In this document: positions 63,685-64,000 of the stretch, piece by piece
How positions within the stretch are numbered: position 1 is the stretch's first letter
Layout of the letters: each line of letters begins with the position of its first letter
Assembly: GCA_001871905.1 (NCBI GenBank)
Contig: MNUG01000029.1
Span: 1-64,000 of the forward strand
From: Alphaproteobacteria bacterium CG1_02_46_17
GTDB taxonomy: Bacteria > Pseudomonadota > Alphaproteobacteria > Micavibrionales > Micavibrionaceae
DNA length: 64,000 bases
Direction of reading: 5' to 3'
The notes under the pieces: generated by a model
What the model was told of the DNA's origin: nothing
Seen by the model: the letters and a program-made list of their open reading frames with translations, nothing else
Database searches by the model: none
Made by a program: the position numbers and the translations under genes

Positions 63685-64000
63685 ATGGCTAACGATCAAA
63701 CAACACCGGCAGGTTCCGCAGCAGTTCAGGATCCAAACGGAATCGCCTTACAAGGTCTAATCCGCGGAATAAGTGAGCTCGACCCGAACTCACGGGATAT
63801 TTCCGTCGAGATGATGCGTCTGTTTGAAGGATATTACAAACAGACTGGTAATATGCAACTTGCAGATAACGTGAACAAAGTTCTCAAGCTCGCGCAAGAA
63901 GGGAAATATGACCTTCGCAAAACTTTTGGTCAATCCGCTCAGGAGATCTGGAAGCTTGCAAGAACAACCGAGCAAGACCTTCAGAAAAAAGATCACAGTC
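63685..64000 (+). CDS. Unknown protein, 3' end outside window
   Basis: 105 codons from ATG 63685 (GAGAGGG upstream) to the window edge without a stop. Soluble, helical composition (ISVEMMRLFEGYYKQTG, DNVNKVLKLAQEGKYDLRK). It is the third gene in a row in this direction, 49 bases after the last. Function unknown. Confidence 0.6.
   Translation, partial: MANDQTTPAGSAAVQDPNGIALQGLIRGISELDPNSRDISVEMMRLFEGYYKQTGNMQLADNVNKVLKLAQEGKYDLRKTFGQSAQEIWKLARTTEQDLQKKDHS

Noticed and set aside
1..64000. CRISPR arrays or complete insertion sequences
   Set aside because: I saw no regularly spaced direct repeats and no transposase frame with terminal repeats.

Overview
The window looks like chromosomal DNA from an alphaproteobacterium of moderate GC content (my estimate is slightly under 50%). 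Several small families typical of that class are present: TrcR/DUF1013 (20731-21417), DUF1192 (20257-20448), DUF465 (21495-21665), DUF924 (23649-24200), a petABC cytochrome bc1 operon and a cheAWYBR cluster. The exact order is not certain from sequence alone. A deep-branching, Micavibrio- or Rhodospirillales-like lineage is my guess.

Region 1 (1-6050) is accessory DNA. It holds part of a calcium-binding, RTX-like protein with an internal HExxH zinc motif, a gene remnant, a GC-rich structured intergenic block, a secreted Ig-like/phage-spike protein, an in-frame chimera of a serine resolvase fragment with the C-terminal half of a GmrSD-type restriction enzyme, a truncated ArdA antirestriction gene, an intact tRNA-Leu(CAA) and a tyrosine recombinase. 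Right behind the recombinase sits the 5' half of a second tRNA-Leu(CAA), cut in the anticodon arm. The simplest reading is an island inserted into tRNA-Leu that brought its own replacement tRNA.

Region 2 (6200-33800) is mostly housekeeping: DsbB, an HNH endonuclease, an esterase, an LpxR-type lipid A deacylase, GluQ, Kup, a nitrilase/glutaredoxin/ComF group, two methyltransferase-like proteins (one very large with an unknown C-terminal part), 3-hydroxybutyrate dehydrogenase, TrcR, a Na/Pi cotransporter, cytochrome bc1, TrmL, HemF, the CCA-adding enzyme, SmpB, DapA and a lytic transglycosylase.

Region 3 (33896-43019) carries signalling genes: a NarL/FixJ-type regulator, a histidine kinase broken by an in-frame stop, then hybrid CheA, CheW, CheY, CheB and CheR, followed by purH. 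No chemoreceptor gene is present.

Region 4 (43161-61393) is a surface-glycan locus: an RmlD-like reductase, methyltransferases, GalE, at least six glycosyltransferase-like genes (one a GT2-GT4 fusion and one with a G10 tract that could switch it on and off), an ABC flippase-like protein, a GNAT acetyltransferase, a PseC-like aminotransferase, a PseB-like dehydratase and an O-antigen ligase/polymerase-family membrane protein. Together they could make an acylated amino-deoxysugar and build, flip and polymerise or transfer a glycan.

Region 5 (61486-64000) holds three consecutive genes I do not recognise. The first has a peptidoglycan-binding-like C-terminus. A similar 24-base box lies upstream of the first two. 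This set and the left island are the best places to look for something undescribed.
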